Assembly (NCBI RefSeq): GCF_028649475.1
Contig: NZ_JAQSIP010000014.1
Coordinates: 1-64,000, forward strand
Direction: 5' to 3'
DNA length: 64,000 nt
From: Curvibacter cyanobacteriorum
GTDB lineage: Bacteria; Pseudomonadota; Gammaproteobacteria; Burkholderiales; Burkholderiaceae_C
Made by a program: the position numbers and the translations under genes. Shown here piece after piece: positions 46,692-55,201 of this stretch (the first letter of the stretch is position 1; each line of letters starts with the position of its first letter). The notes beneath the pieces are model-generated. The model was not told the DNA's origin, did no database searches, and saw only the letters and a list, made by a program, of their open reading frames with translations.

Positions 46692-47074
46692 GGTTGTCTC
46701 CATTTGGGTTTGTGTTGTGCGACACGTGACGCCTTGTGTCGGTGTCGACTATCAAAACCTTCGCTGACCGTTGGCTGACAAAAAGGGCCCGTTCCGGGGG
46801 GTTTGGGGCCCAAATCGCGCGGCTCAGTGTTTGTACCGATAGGGCTTTCTCTAGGCCCCGGATTTGTCTCAATTTACAAATTGACAAACATCAATAACTG
46901 CTCTGCAACCCGCATGGACATTGGGTTTCGTCGTTTTTAAAGGCCAGCGCAAGGGGATTCCTTATCCCTAACTTACGTAAGGACTTGGTCAGCCCCCCTG
47001 CCCACAATCAAAGCGCCAAGACAGTGCCTGCCGGCTGTCCCTGACACCCGATCCACCCTCTGGAGAGAGACATC
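46692..47074. promoter_or_regulatory. 383-bp divergent control region between the MHS gene and DUF485-actP
   Basis: No ORF is supported. The region is AT-richer than its surroundings. A dyad, TTTGTC at 46863-46868 with GACAAA at 46883-46888, with inner AATTT and AAATT arms, and the 10-bp palindrome CTTACGTAAG at 46972-46981 are candidate operators. The DUF485 gene is preceded by GGAGAGAG just before its ATG. No clear -35/-10 pair could be fixed by eye. Confidence 0.4.
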
Positions 47075-47383
47075 ATGAGCGACCCCATCGTCGACAAGAT
47101 AAAAAGCAACCCCAAGTACCAGACGCTGCAGAAAAAACGCAACGGTCTGGGTTTTCTGCTGACCGTGCTGATGCTGGTCGTTTACTACGGCTACATCGCA
47201 CTGATTGCCTTCAACAAACCCTTCCTCGCGCAACCTGTGGGCGCCGGCGTGACCTCGCTGGGCATCCCCATCGGCATGGGCGTGATCGTCTTCACCATCA
47301 TCATCACGGGCATCTATGTGAAGCGCGCCAACGGCGAGTTTGACGAGCTGACCAAGGACATCCTGAAGGACGCCAACTCATGA
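47075..47383 (+). CDS. DUF485 family membrane protein (ActP partner)
   Basis: A 102-residue protein with two transmembrane helices ([20 protein letters not shown] and [20 protein letters not shown]) and the conserved basic opening around [15 protein letters not shown]. The C-terminus ([14 protein letters not shown]) matches DUF485. In many Proteobacteria this small protein (YjcH) is encoded directly upstream of the acetate permease ActP. Here its stop overlaps the actP start (ATGA at 47380-47383). It is probably an accessory subunit or assembly factor for ActP. Confidence 0.95.
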   Translation: MSDPIVDKIKSNPKYQTLQKKRNGLGFLLTVLMLVVYYGYIALIAFNKPFLAQPVGAGVTSLGIPIGMGVIVFTIIITGIYVKRANGEFDELTKDILKDANS

Positions 47384-49110
47384 ACAAGCCCCTTCAATAC
47401 CTCCTGGCGGCCGCGCTCGCGCTGACCGCTGCAGGCTCGGCCCTGGCCGCCGGTGGTGACCTCGGCGAATCCGCCAAGCAGTCCACCAACTGGACCGCCA
47501 TCGTCATGTTCGGCGCCTTTGTGGCCGGCACCCTCTGGATCACCAAGTGGGCCGCCGCCAAGACCAAGTCGGCGTCCGACTTCTACACCGCCGGGGGCGG
47601 CATCACGGGCTTCCAGAACGGCCTAGCGATCGCTGGCGACTACATGTCGGCGGCGTCCTTCCTGGGCATCTCGGCGGCCGTGATGGCCACCGGCTACGAC
47701 GGCCTGATCTACTCGATCGGCTTCCTGGTGGGCTGGCCCATCATCACCTTCCTGATGGCCGAGCGCCTGCGCAACCTGGGCAAATTCACCTTTGCCGACG
47801 TGGCCGGCTACCGCTTCAAGCAGACCCCGATCCGCGCGTTTGCGGCCTCGGGCACGCTGGTGGTGGTGGCGTTCTACCTGATCGCCCAGATGGTGGGTGC
47901 CGGTCAGCTGATCAAGCTGCTGTTCGGCCTCGAGTACTGGATGGCGGTCGTGATCGTCGGCGCGCTGATGATGGTCTACGTGCTGTTCGGCGGCATGACC
48001 GCCACCACCTGGGTGCAGATCATCAAGGCCTGCATGCTGCTGGCGGGCGTGAGCTTCATGGCCTTCATGGTGCTGGCCAAGTACGGTTTCAGCCCCGAAG
48101 CGCTGTTTGCTGAAGGCGTCAAGGTCAAGACCGCGATCGCTGCCAACGCTGGCAAGACCCCGGACGAAGCCGCCAAGATCGGCCTGTCGCTGATGGGCCC
48201 GGGCGGCTTCATCAAAGACCCGATCTCGGCCATCTCCTTCGGCATGGCCCTGATGTTCGGTACCGCCGGTCTGCCCCACATCCTGATGCGCTTCTTCACC
48301 GTGCCGGACGCCAAGGAAGCCCGCAAGTCGGTGCTGTGGGCCACCACCTGGATCGGTTACTTCTACGTGCTGATCTTCATCATCGGCTTCGGCGCCACCA
48401 CCCTGGTGCTGACCAACCCTGAAATGGCGGATGTGGCCAAGGGCGTGATCAAGGGCGGCGCAGGCACGGCCAACATGGCCGCGGTGCTGGTGGCCAAGTC
48501 GGTCGGCGGCGACGTGTTCTATGGCTTCATCTCGGCCGTGGCCTTCGCCACCATCCTCGCGGTGGTGGCTGGCCTGACCCTGTCGGGTGCCTCGGCGGTG
48601 TCGCATGACCTGTACGCCACCGTGTTCAAGAACGGCAAGGCCGACAGCGCCTCCGAACTGAAGGTGTCGCGCATGACCACCATCGGTCTGGGCATCGTCG
48701 CCGTGGTGCTGGGCATTGCCTTCGAGAAGCAGAACATCGCCTTCATGGTGTCGCTGGCCTTCGCGATTGCCGCCTCGGCCAACTTCCCGGTGCTGTTCAT
48801 GTCGGTGCTCTGGAAAGACTGCACCACCAAGGGCGCGGTGATCGGTGGCTTCCTGGGCCTGATCTCCTCGGTCGGTCTGACCATCGTGTCGCCTTCCGTC
48901 TGGGAAGCCACGCTGGGCTACCCCAAGGGTTCGGCCTGGTTCCCGTACTCGTCGCCGGCGCTGTTCTCGATGTCGATCGGCTTCTTCGGGGTCTGGCTGT
49001 TCTCGGTGCTGGACCGCAGCGCCCAGGCCACCAAGGAACGTGCCGCCTTCGCGTCGCAACAAGTGCGTTCGGAAACCGGCCTCGGTGCCTCGGGTGCCTC
49101 GGGCCACTGA
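47380..49110 (+). CDS. actP: Cation/acetate symporter ActP
   Basis: A sodium:solute symporter family (SSS) permease for acetate and related short monocarboxylates. The 576-residue protein has a cleavable-looking N-terminal segment ([20 protein letters not shown]) and about thirteen helices. [37 protein letters not shown] and [19 protein letters not shown] are ActP signatures. It is coupled to the DUF485 gene and ends at a strong terminator. The MHS transporter upstream and the DUF294 protein downstream suggest a carboxylate-uptake locus. Confidence 0.96.
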   Translation: MNKPLQYLLAAALALTAAGSALAAGGDLGESAKQSTNWTAIVMFGAFVAGTLWITKWAAAKTKSASDFYTAGGGITGFQNGLAIAGDYMSAASFLGISAAVMATGYDGLIYSIGFLVGWPIITFLMAERLRNLGKFTFADVAGYRFKQTPIRAFAASGTLVVVAFYLIAQMVGAGQLIKLLFGLEYWMAVVIVGALMMVYVLFGGMTATTWVQIIKACMLLAGVSFMAFMVLAKYGFSPEALFAEGVKVKTAIAANAGKTPDEAAKIGLSLMGPGGFIKDPISAISFGMALMFGTAGLPHILMRFFTVPDAKEARKSVLWATTWIGYFYVLIFIIGFGATTLVLTNPEMADVAKGVIKGGAGTANMAAVLVAKSVGGDVFYGFISAVAFATILAVVAGLTLSGASAVSHDLYATVFKNGKADSASELKVSRMTTIGLGIVAVVLGIAFEKQNIAFMVSLAFAIAASANFPVLFMSVLWKDCTTKGAVIGGFLGLISSVGLTIVSPSVWEATLGYPKGSAWFPYSSPALFSMSIGFFGVWLFSVLDRSAQATKERAAFASQQVRSETGLGASGASGH

Positions 49111-49165
49111 GCCCACCGCAGCCTGGCCTCCCAGCCGGCCCCAGGGCCGCTGGGGGCCCCTCTCC

Positions 49166-49190
49166 ACCGGGCTTCGGCCCGGTTTTTTTT
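49166..49190 (+). terminator. Rho-independent terminator of DUF485-actP
   Basis: ACCGGGC pairs with GCCCGGT around a TTCG tetraloop, followed by seven T. It lies 55 bp past the actP stop and 20 bp from the convergent exonuclease gene end. Confidence 0.95.
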
Positions 49191-49210
49191 CGCCTGCGGC
49201 CCGGGTGGGA

Positions 49211-49879
49211 TCAGCGCGCCAACAGCGCGCGCAGCTTGATGAAGGCCAGGCCCGCCATCACCGCGTCGTTGAGGGCGTCGTGCGCGTCGCGCAGCGGCAG
49301 GTCCAGGTCGGCCATCAAGGTGGCAAAGCGCAGGTCGATGTCGGCGTTGTCGTGCTGCTGGTAAGGCATGAGCTGGCGGAACTTGTGGTCGTAGTACAGC
49401 GCCGAGACCTCGATCTGGGGCTGTGGCAGGCCCTGCCCCAGCAGCGGCCGCACCAGGCGGTTGAGCATGGCGACATCGAACTCCAGGTAGTAGCCCACCA
49501 GAGGCCGGCTGCCAATGAAGTGCAGCAGGCGGCGCGCGGCGTCCTCGGGGCTCAGACCGGCGGCCACATCGCGCTCGCGCAAGCGGTGAATGCGCACACT
49601 CTCGGGCGAGATGCCGCGCTGCGGCCGCACCAGCAGCTCCAGCCGCTCGCTGGTCATCAGGCGGTTGCCGACGATGCGCACCGCACCAATCGACACGATC
49701 TCGTCCTGCCGCACATTGAGGCCGGTGGTTTCACAGTCCAGCGAGACCCACTCGTGGGGCGGGGGTGGCTCGAACAGGGGCGCAAAGGCCGGGTCCTTGA
49801 GCCGCCACAGACCCCACTGGCGGCGCAGGCGCCGCTGCAAGCGCTGCGCCAGGGTGGGTTGCAGGCTCAGCGAGGTCAT
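49211..49879 (-). CDS. 3'-5' exonuclease, DnaQ/epsilon-like (DEDDh)
   Basis: A 222-residue exonuclease of the DnaQ superfamily. Exo I is VSLDCETTGLN (Asp and Glu), Exo II lies around GYYLEFDVAMLN, and Exo III is HDALNDAVMAGLAF, with His and Asp as in the DEDDh class. The first 40 residues form a basic leader helix. The ATG at 49879 overlaps the stop of the DUF294 gene (ATGA), so translation is coupled. This pairing with a cNMP/CBS/DUF294 protein next to actP recurs in Proteobacteria as I recall. A proofreading role is unlikely for this context, and the substrate is unknown. Confidence 0.9.
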   Translation of the reverse strand: MTSLSLQPTLAQRLQRRLRRQWGLWRLKDPAFAPLFEPPPPHEWVSLDCETTGLNVRQDEIVSIGAVRIVGNRLMTSERLELLVRPQRGISPESVRIHRLRERDVAAGLSPEDAARRLLHFIGSRPLVGYYLEFDVAMLNRLVRPLLGQGLPQPQIEVSALYYDHKFRQLMPYQQHDNADIDLRFATLMADLDLPLRDAHDALNDAVMAGLAFIKLRALLAR

Positions 49880-51702
49880 GCCAGGACATCCAGGTGGAAG
49901 CGGTGCCGCAGCAGGGCCTTGAAGCGCTTGACCGCGCCCAGCGAGTCCTTCAGCAAGTCGCGCTCGAGCACGCTCAGCGAGGCCAGGTCCAGCGTCCCCG
50001 TGATCGGGCGCTGCTGCTCCCACTCGGCCAGCCCGGCCTTGAGCTTGAGGCCCATGAAGACCTGCAGGCTGCTGTTGAGCTCGGCCGCCAGGTCGGCCGA
50101 CAGGGCCCCCCGCGCCACCAGCGCGCTGAGGCGGGCCACGGTGCTGGTCTCGCTGAGCTGGGCCGCCAGCGCCAGGCTGCGCACCCCATGCACCAGCGGG
50201 AAGATGCCTTCTTTCTTGAGGTGGAGCTGGCGCCCCTCGTCCCCCAGCGAGAACCAGCGGCTGAGCCAGCCGCTGGACTCGCCAAATGCGTCCAGCGCAG
50301 CGGCAAAGCGGCTCAGGCTGGCCTCGTGAGTGATCGACAGGGCCTGCAGGCTGTGCTGCACCTGCGCCAGCAAGGCCGGGTCGCCGCAGGCCGCGTGGGC
50401 GTCCATGAAGATGGCCAGGTGCATGAGCTTCTCGGGGTCGGGCCACAGCAACCAGTCGCGCACGCGGTGGCTGAACTCGGCCACCGTGCCGCGCCAGGCG
50501 GGGCGACTGAGCATGACGCCGCCAGGGCATTCGGGGTAGCCAAAGCGGCTCAACACCTCGGAGAAGCGCTGACACAGGGCGTCCAGGTCGGCGGGCGGCA
50601 GGTAGCCGTCGCGCAGCACCAGGGCGTTGTCCTGGTCGGTTTTGAGCAGCTGCTCGCCGCGCCCCTCGCTGCCCATCACGAACAGGCAGCTGTTGGCCAC
50701 CAGGTCGGGCGGGGCGACCATGGTCCAGGCGCGCTCGAACAGGCGCAGGTTGAGCTGCTGCACCAGCTTGGCGATCAGGCCGACGCGGGTGCCGCCGCGA
50801 TACAGCAGGCTGATCATGCGGTTGATCTGGCCGGCCGCCTGCGCCAGCCCGTCCAGGTCCTGGGCCTGTTCGATCTGCACCGTGATCAGGTGCGAGTGGT
50901 TGCCCAGGAAACTGAACAGGTCCAGCGCCTCGAGGATGCCCCGCACCTCCTCGCCGGCCATCACCACCACCCGGTGCACCCGGCTGCGCAGCATCAAGGC
51001 CATGGCGTCGCCCAACAGGTCGTCGGGGCGCACGGTGACCAGCGCAAAGCTGGCCAGCTCACCGACCGGCAAGCGGTCCAGCGGGCGCCCATCGAGCACC
51101 GCGCGCTGCAAACCCGTGGTGGTGAAAATGCCCAGGCGCGGTGGCGTGTGGGTGGCGTCGCGCACCAGCACATTGGCGGTGCGCTGGGCCTGGAACAGGC
51201 GCACCACCGCCAGCACGTCGAGGCCCGCCTCGACCAGCGGTGCGGGGCGCACAAAGGCCTGGTCGACCCGGGCCAGCGTCAGGGAATTGAGCTCGTGCTG
51301 GCCCTGCCGCTGGGCCAGGGTGCTGAGCTTGTGCCCCAGGTCGGAGAACAGCAGCGCCCCGAACGCGGCGTTGGACGCGATCAGCTCATTGACCGCCTGG
51401 TGCGCCAACTGGTAGGCCACCACCTCCTCGGCCGCCACAAAGTGGTGGCTGACCTTGCCCGCCACCAGGCCCCGGCCATCAAAGCAGTCGTCGGGGCCGC
51501 AGGTGGCCAGCACCTCGTCGCCGTCGAGCTGGTTGACCAGGCCCTTGATGATGACGAACAGGTGGGTGGGCGCACTGCCGGGGGCCAGGATGGTCTCGCC
51601 CGCGCGGAAGTACGCCACGTCCACGTGTTGACGCACCAGGCGCTGCTCGTCGGGCCCAAGGCAGTCAAACGGCGAGGCGGCAAAGTTGAAGGCGTTGGGC
51701 AT
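49876..51702 (-). CDS. cNMP-binding / CBS / DUF294 putative nucleotidyltransferase
   Basis: A 608-residue signalling-type protein. The order is a cyclic-nucleotide-binding-like domain (about 10-125, FRAGETILAPGSAPTHLFVI), a pair of CBS domains (about 155-280), and a DUF294 nucleotidyltransferase domain with MGSEGRGEQLLKTDQDNALV near residue 345. The last shows the GS and DxD-like pattern of GlnD-type enzymes. The C-terminal DUF294_C helical region completes it. Such proteins may modify or sense through nucleotide binding; the target is not known. It is translationally coupled to the exonuclease and convergent with actP, which suggests control of carboxylate uptake. Confidence 0.92.
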   Translation of the reverse strand: MPNAFNFAASPFDCLGPDEQRLVRQHVDVAYFRAGETILAPGSAPTHLFVIIKGLVNQLDGDEVLATCGPDDCFDGRGLVAGKVSHHFVAAEEVVAYQLAHQAVNELIASNAAFGALLFSDLGHKLSTLAQRQGQHELNSLTLARVDQAFVRPAPLVEAGLDVLAVVRLFQAQRTANVLVRDATHTPPRLGIFTTTGLQRAVLDGRPLDRLPVGELASFALVTVRPDDLLGDAMALMLRSRVHRVVVMAGEEVRGILEALDLFSFLGNHSHLITVQIEQAQDLDGLAQAAGQINRMISLLYRGGTRVGLIAKLVQQLNLRLFERAWTMVAPPDLVANSCLFVMGSEGRGEQLLKTDQDNALVLRDGYLPPADLDALCQRFSEVLSRFGYPECPGGVMLSRPAWRGTVAEFSHRVRDWLLWPDPEKLMHLAIFMDAHAACGDPALLAQVQHSLQALSITHEASLSRFAAALDAFGESSGWLSRWFSLGDEGRQLHLKKEGIFPLVHGVRSLALAAQLSETSTVARLSALVARGALSADLAAELNSSLQVFMGLKLKAGLAEWEQQRPITGTLDLASLSVLERDLLKDSLGAVKRFKALLRHRFHLDVLA

Positions 51703-51797
51703 GCGGGACTCCGGTCAGTGAACGCCCCCGGCCAGGGGCTGTGTGCAGCCAGCCTCCCATTCTCGGTCGCGCCCTGTGGGCCGACCTTGACGCAGAT

Positions 51798-52430
51798 TCA
51801 GGACTTCAGACCGTTGCGCACTTCAGGGGCCTGCCCCTCGGCGCTGTCAAACCAGGCATCGCCCTGCAAATAGGCGCGCAACATGGGCAGGGCGTCGAGC
51901 CCCCAGAACACCTGACCGTCGACCCACCAGCTCGGCACACCAAACACGCCGCGCTGCTGCGCCTCGTCGGTGTTGGCGCGCAGCCAGGCCTTGACCTGCT
52001 CGGATTCGGGTTCGTGCTGCAGCCGCAGGCCGTCGCGCAAGGCTTGCAGCCGCACGGGGTCCAGCGGGTCCAGCCCGCCCTGCCAGACATGGCGCAACAG
52101 TTCACGCGCCACATGGCGGTTGATGCGGCCGTCGTGGCTGGTGGCCAGCGCCAGCCGCAACAGCGGCAAGGGCGCAAACGGGTGTTGGGTCGGCATTTGC
52201 AGGCCCACCCCGGTGCTGTGGCCCAGCCAGCGCACATGGCGGTAGGTCCAGTCGCGCTTGGGCTCGATGCCCGCGGGCCCCGGGTTGGCGTGCTGCTTCA
52301 ACAGGGCGCCCAGCAGCACCGGCTTGAAGTGCAGGTGGTAGCTCAGGCCCTCCAGGGCCTGGGGCATTTGCTCCAACGCCAGCCAGGCATAGGGGGAGAC
52401 AAAGTCGAGGTAGAAGTCGATGTGTTTCAT
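51798..52430 (-). CDS. 2-hydroxychromene-2-carboxylate isomerase family protein (DsbA-like fold)
   Basis: A 210-residue thioredoxin-fold protein of the DsbA/GST-kappa type. It has HIDFYLDFVSPYAWLA, where Ser replaces the catalytic Cys, and the cis-Pro loop FGVPSWWVDGQVFWGLDAL. Characterised members isomerise hydroxychromene carboxylate in naphthalene breakdown using glutathione. No other aromatic-degradation genes are nearby, so the substrate here is open. The ATG at 52430 is used, since upstream sequence in frame overlaps the DUF1289 gene. It is the last gene of the minus-strand run from 62590. Confidence 0.9.
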   Translation of the reverse strand: MKHIDFYLDFVSPYAWLALEQMPQALEGLSYHLHFKPVLLGALLKQHANPGPAGIEPKRDWTYRHVRWLGHSTGVGLQMPTQHPFAPLPLLRLALATSHDGRINRHVARELLRHVWQGGLDPLDPVRLQALRDGLRLQHEPESEQVKAWLRANTDEAQQRGVFGVPSWWVDGQVFWGLDALPMLRAYLQGDAWFDSAEGQAPEVRNGLKS

Positions 52431-52462
52431 GCCGAGGCCTGGGGCGAAGGGGGGAAGGATCG

Positions 52463-52702
52463 TCAGACCGGGTCGGGCTGGACCAGGCCGCTGCGCAACA
52501 TCACCTGCTGCCAGACGCCGCGCTTGTAGGCGTCGCTGGCGCCGCTCCAGGCCCGCAATTCGTCCAGGGTGCGGAAGCAGCCCTCGCACACGCTGCGGTC
52601 GGAGGTCATGCGGCAGACCGAAATGCAGGGCGAGGGCACGTTGTCGACCGCGGCCAGCGCGGCCCGGGCCTTCTCGGCCAGGGGGGCGAGTGAGCGGCTC
52701 AT
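52463..52702 (-). CDS. DUF1289 domain protein
   Basis: A 79-residue protein with the DUF1289 core: SPCISVCRMTSDRSVCEGCFRT, four cysteines that probably bind a metal, and the following LDELRAWSGASD helix. The function is unknown. It often occurs as a small satellite gene. Its ATG overlaps the stop of the YbaK-like gene by four bases, so it is translationally coupled to it. Confidence 0.9.
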   Translation of the reverse strand: MSRSLAPLAEKARAALAAVDNVPSPCISVCRMTSDRSVCEGCFRTLDELRAWSGASDAYKRGVWQQVMLRSGLVQPDPV

Positions 52703-53205
52703 GCGGCCACGTCCTGCACCACGTCGGCCACCGGCGCACCATCGGTCAGCCCCGCCAGGTCCTGCGGGCGCAGGCGGAACACCCCATGCGGGTGACCGGC
52801 CGCGGCCCAGACTTCCTCGAAGCGGAACAGCTCGCGGTCGATCAGGGTGACGGGCTTGTTCAAATGGCCCACCGGCGACACGCCACCGATGGCAAAGCCG
52901 GTGCTGGCCCGCACAAAGTCGGCATCGGCGCGACCGGTCTTGCCCACCAGCGCGTCGACCTTTTTCTCGTCCACCCGGCGGTCGCCCGAGGCGATCACCA
53001 GCACGGCCACGTTGTCGGCCTTGCGGCGGAAGATGATGCTCTTGGCGATCTGGCCCACGGCCACGCCCAGGGTGTCAGCGGCCTGCTGCGCGGTGCGGCA
53101 GGACTCGCCCAGCATCTGGGGCGCATGGGGATGGCCCTTGTCTTGCAGCAGCGCGGCCACGCGCTGCACGCCGTCGGGCAAAGATTTCAGTTCGGCACCA
53201 CACAT
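52699..53205 (-). CDS. YbaK/ProX-type aminoacyl-tRNA deacylase
   Basis: A 168-residue protein of the YbaK/INS editing superfamily, which clears mischarged tRNAs. AKSIIFRRKADNVAVLVIASGDRRVDEKK contains the conserved Lys region, and FAIGGVSPVGHLN is the substrate-loop signature. The ATG at 53205, with GAGGA upstream, gives the normal family length; an in-frame ATG at 53241 is possible. Which tRNA is edited cannot be told. It lies in the catabolic run but has no evident metabolic link to it. Confidence 0.88.
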   Translation of the reverse strand: MCGAELKSLPDGVQRVAALLQDKGHPHAPQMLGESCRTAQQAADTLGVAVGQIAKSIIFRRKADNVAVLVIASGDRRVDEKKVDALVGKTGRADADFVRASTGFAIGGVSPVGHLNKPVTLIDRELFRFEEVWAAAGHPHGVFRLRPQDLAGLTDGAPVADVVQDVAA

Positions 53206-53278
53206 GATTGCGACGTTTCCTCGGTTCAACACGGAGCGCATTGTGCCGTGTTGGCGCCCCCCACGGGGCGCCAGGGGC

Positions 53279-54187
53279 TCAGCCCAGGCGCTTGTTGAGC
53301 ACCGCGGTGGCGGCCCGCGAGTTGGGTTGGCGGCCCAGCGCCTGGCTGATGTAGACGCCGGCGTCGATCAGGCGGTCGAGGTCGATGCCGGTCTCGATGC
53401 CCATGCCGTGCAGCATGTAGACCACGTCCTCGGTGGCCACATTGCCGGTGGCGCCCTTGGCGTAAGGGCAGCCGCCCAGGCCGGCGACCGAGGTGTCGTA
53501 CTGCCACACGCCCATCTCGAGCGTAGCCAGGGTGTTGGCCAGGGCCTGGCCATAGGTGTCATGAAAATGACCCGACACCTCGTCGAGCGCATAGACCTGC
53601 AGCGCAGCCTCCATGGCGCGCTGCACCTTGCGCGGCGTGCCCACGCCAATCGTGTCGGCCACACCGATGTGCTGCACGCCGATGTCCTTCATCAAGCGGG
53701 CCACCAGCGTGACGCGCTCGGGTGCGATGTCGCCCTCATAAGGGCAGCCCACGGTGCAGGAGATCGCGCCGCGCACCGCGATGCCAGCCGCCAATGCCGC
53801 CGACACCACCGGCGCAAAGCGCTCGATGCTCTCGGCGATCGAGCAGTTGATGTTCTTCTGGCTGAAGGCCTCGCTGGCCGCGCCGAACACCACCACCTCG
53901 TCGGGCCGCGACAGCACCGCGGCCTCGTAGCCTTTGAGGTTGGGGGTCAGCACCGCGTAGCGCACATCGTCGCGGCGCTGCAGACCGGCCATGACCTCGG
54001 CGTTGTCCCCCATCTGCGGCACCCACTTGGGGCTGACAAAGCTGGTGACCTCGATGTGCTTGAGGCCCGCGTCCTGCAGGCGGTGCACCAGTCCGATCTT
54101 GAGTTCGGCGGAGAGCGCCTGCTTTTCGTTCTGCAGGCCGTCGCGGGGGCCCACATCGACCAATTTGACGCGGCTGGGGAGAGTCAT
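53279..54187 (-). CDS. hmgL: Hydroxymethylglutaryl-CoA lyase
   Basis: Splits HMG-CoA to acetyl-CoA and acetoacetate, the final step of leucine breakdown. The 302-residue TIM-barrel protein shows VDVGPRDGLQNEKQ, VTSFVSPKWVPQMGD, and the metal-binding SGHFHDTYGQALAN. The signature GLGGCPYAKGATGNVATEDVVYML contains the catalytic Cys. It lies downstream of the MCC genes on the same strand, with the GhrA-like dehydrogenase between, and so completes the pathway from methylcrotonyl-CoA. Confidence 0.97.
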   Translation of the reverse strand: MTLPSRVKLVDVGPRDGLQNEKQALSAELKIGLVHRLQDAGLKHIEVTSFVSPKWVPQMGDNAEVMAGLQRRDDVRYAVLTPNLKGYEAAVLSRPDEVVVFGAASEAFSQKNINCSIAESIERFAPVVSAALAAGIAVRGAISCTVGCPYEGDIAPERVTLVARLMKDIGVQHIGVADTIGVGTPRKVQRAMEAALQVYALDEVSGHFHDTYGQALANTLATLEMGVWQYDTSVAGLGGCPYAKGATGNVATEDVVYMLHGMGIETGIDLDRLIDAGVYISQALGRQPNSRAATAVLNKRLG

Positions 54188-54224
54188 GGAAAGAAGCCTT
54201 CCTGTGGAGGTGAGCGCGCGCGGC

Positions 54225-55172
54225 TCAGTAGCCGCGCACCGGATCCACCACCCCGGCGATGGGCTCGCCGCGCTGCAGCGCGCGCATCTTGCCCACGATC
54301 TGGGCGATGCTTTCCTCGCGCAGCGTGCGCGCCGAGGTGTGCGGGGTGACGGTGATTTGGGGGTGCTGCCAGAAGGGGTGACCGGCGGGCAGCGGTTCGG
54401 TGCGGAACACGTCCAGCGTGGCGCCGGAGAGCTGACCGCTGGCCAGCAGGTCCAGCAGGTCGGCTTCGACCAGGTGGGCGCCCCGCGCCACGTTGATGAC
54501 GTGGGCCCCGCGGGCCAGGCGCGACAGGTTGTCGCGGTTGAGGATGTTTTCGGTCTCAGGGGTCAGCGGCAACAGGCAGATCAGCACCTGCAGGCCCGCC
54601 AGAAAGTCGTGCAGACCGGCGCCGTCCATGGCGCCCGAGTAACAGGCCACGCCCTCGATCTGTTTGGGGCTGCGGCTGAAACCGCGCACCGGGAACTCGA
54701 ACACCTGCAGGGCCCGCGCCACGCGCTCGCCCAGCACGCCCAGGCCCAACACGCCCACCTGGCAGGCGGCGCGGCTGCGCGGCTTGCGGTAAGACCAGCG
54801 GCCTTGGGCCACATCGGCCTGGTAACCGTCGAGCTCACGGAAGTGGCGGATCACGGCATGGGTCACGAACTCGGCCATCTGCACCGACATGCCGGCGTCG
54901 TCCAGGCGCACCACCAGGGTGCCCGGCGCGATGCGCTTTTGCATCAGCGCATCGACGCCAGCGCCGATGTTGAACAGGGCCTTGAGACCGCTCTGTTCAT
55001 CGAGGAACTGCTGCGGCGGTGCCCAGACCACGGCGTAATCGGCCGGCGGCGCGCCGGGCTGCCAGACGCTGAGGGTGGCTTCTGGCCAGGCGGCTTGCAA
55101 GCCCGCCAGCCAGGGTTCGGGCTTGGTGTCGGTGAGGCAAAGGGTGATGTGCATGGGGCTGAAGTCTGCCAT
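54225..55172 (-). CDS. Glyoxylate/hydroxypyruvate reductase A-like 2-hydroxyacid dehydrogenase
   Basis: A 315-residue NAD(P)-dependent D-2-hydroxyacid dehydrogenase. The Rossmann motif is VGVLGLGVLGERVARAL (near residue 145), INVARGAHLVEADL holds the active-site Arg region, and VTPHTSART gives the catalytic His. YAVVWAPPQQFL and FNIGAGVDALM match GhrA-type enzymes. The start may be the ATG at 55172 or the next one at 55154 (MHITLC), and the latter fits relatives slightly better. It lies between MCC alpha and HMG-CoA lyase; a direct role in leucine breakdown is not known. Confidence 0.9.
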   Translation of the reverse strand: MADFSPMHITLCLTDTKPEPWLAGLQAAWPEATLSVWQPGAPPADYAVVWAPPQQFLDEQSGLKALFNIGAGVDALMQKRIAPGTLVVRLDDAGMSVQMAEFVTHAVIRHFRELDGYQADVAQGRWSYRKPRSRAACQVGVLGLGVLGERVARALQVFEFPVRGFSRSPKQIEGVACYSGAMDGAGLHDFLAGLQVLICLLPLTPETENILNRDNLSRLARGAHVINVARGAHLVEADLLDLLASGQLSGATLDVFRTEPLPAGHPFWQHPQITVTPHTSARTLREESIAQIVGKMRALQRGEPIAGVVDPVRGY

Positions 55173-55201
55173 CAAGGCCCGGGCGACGCTGTCACCCCGG
55201 C

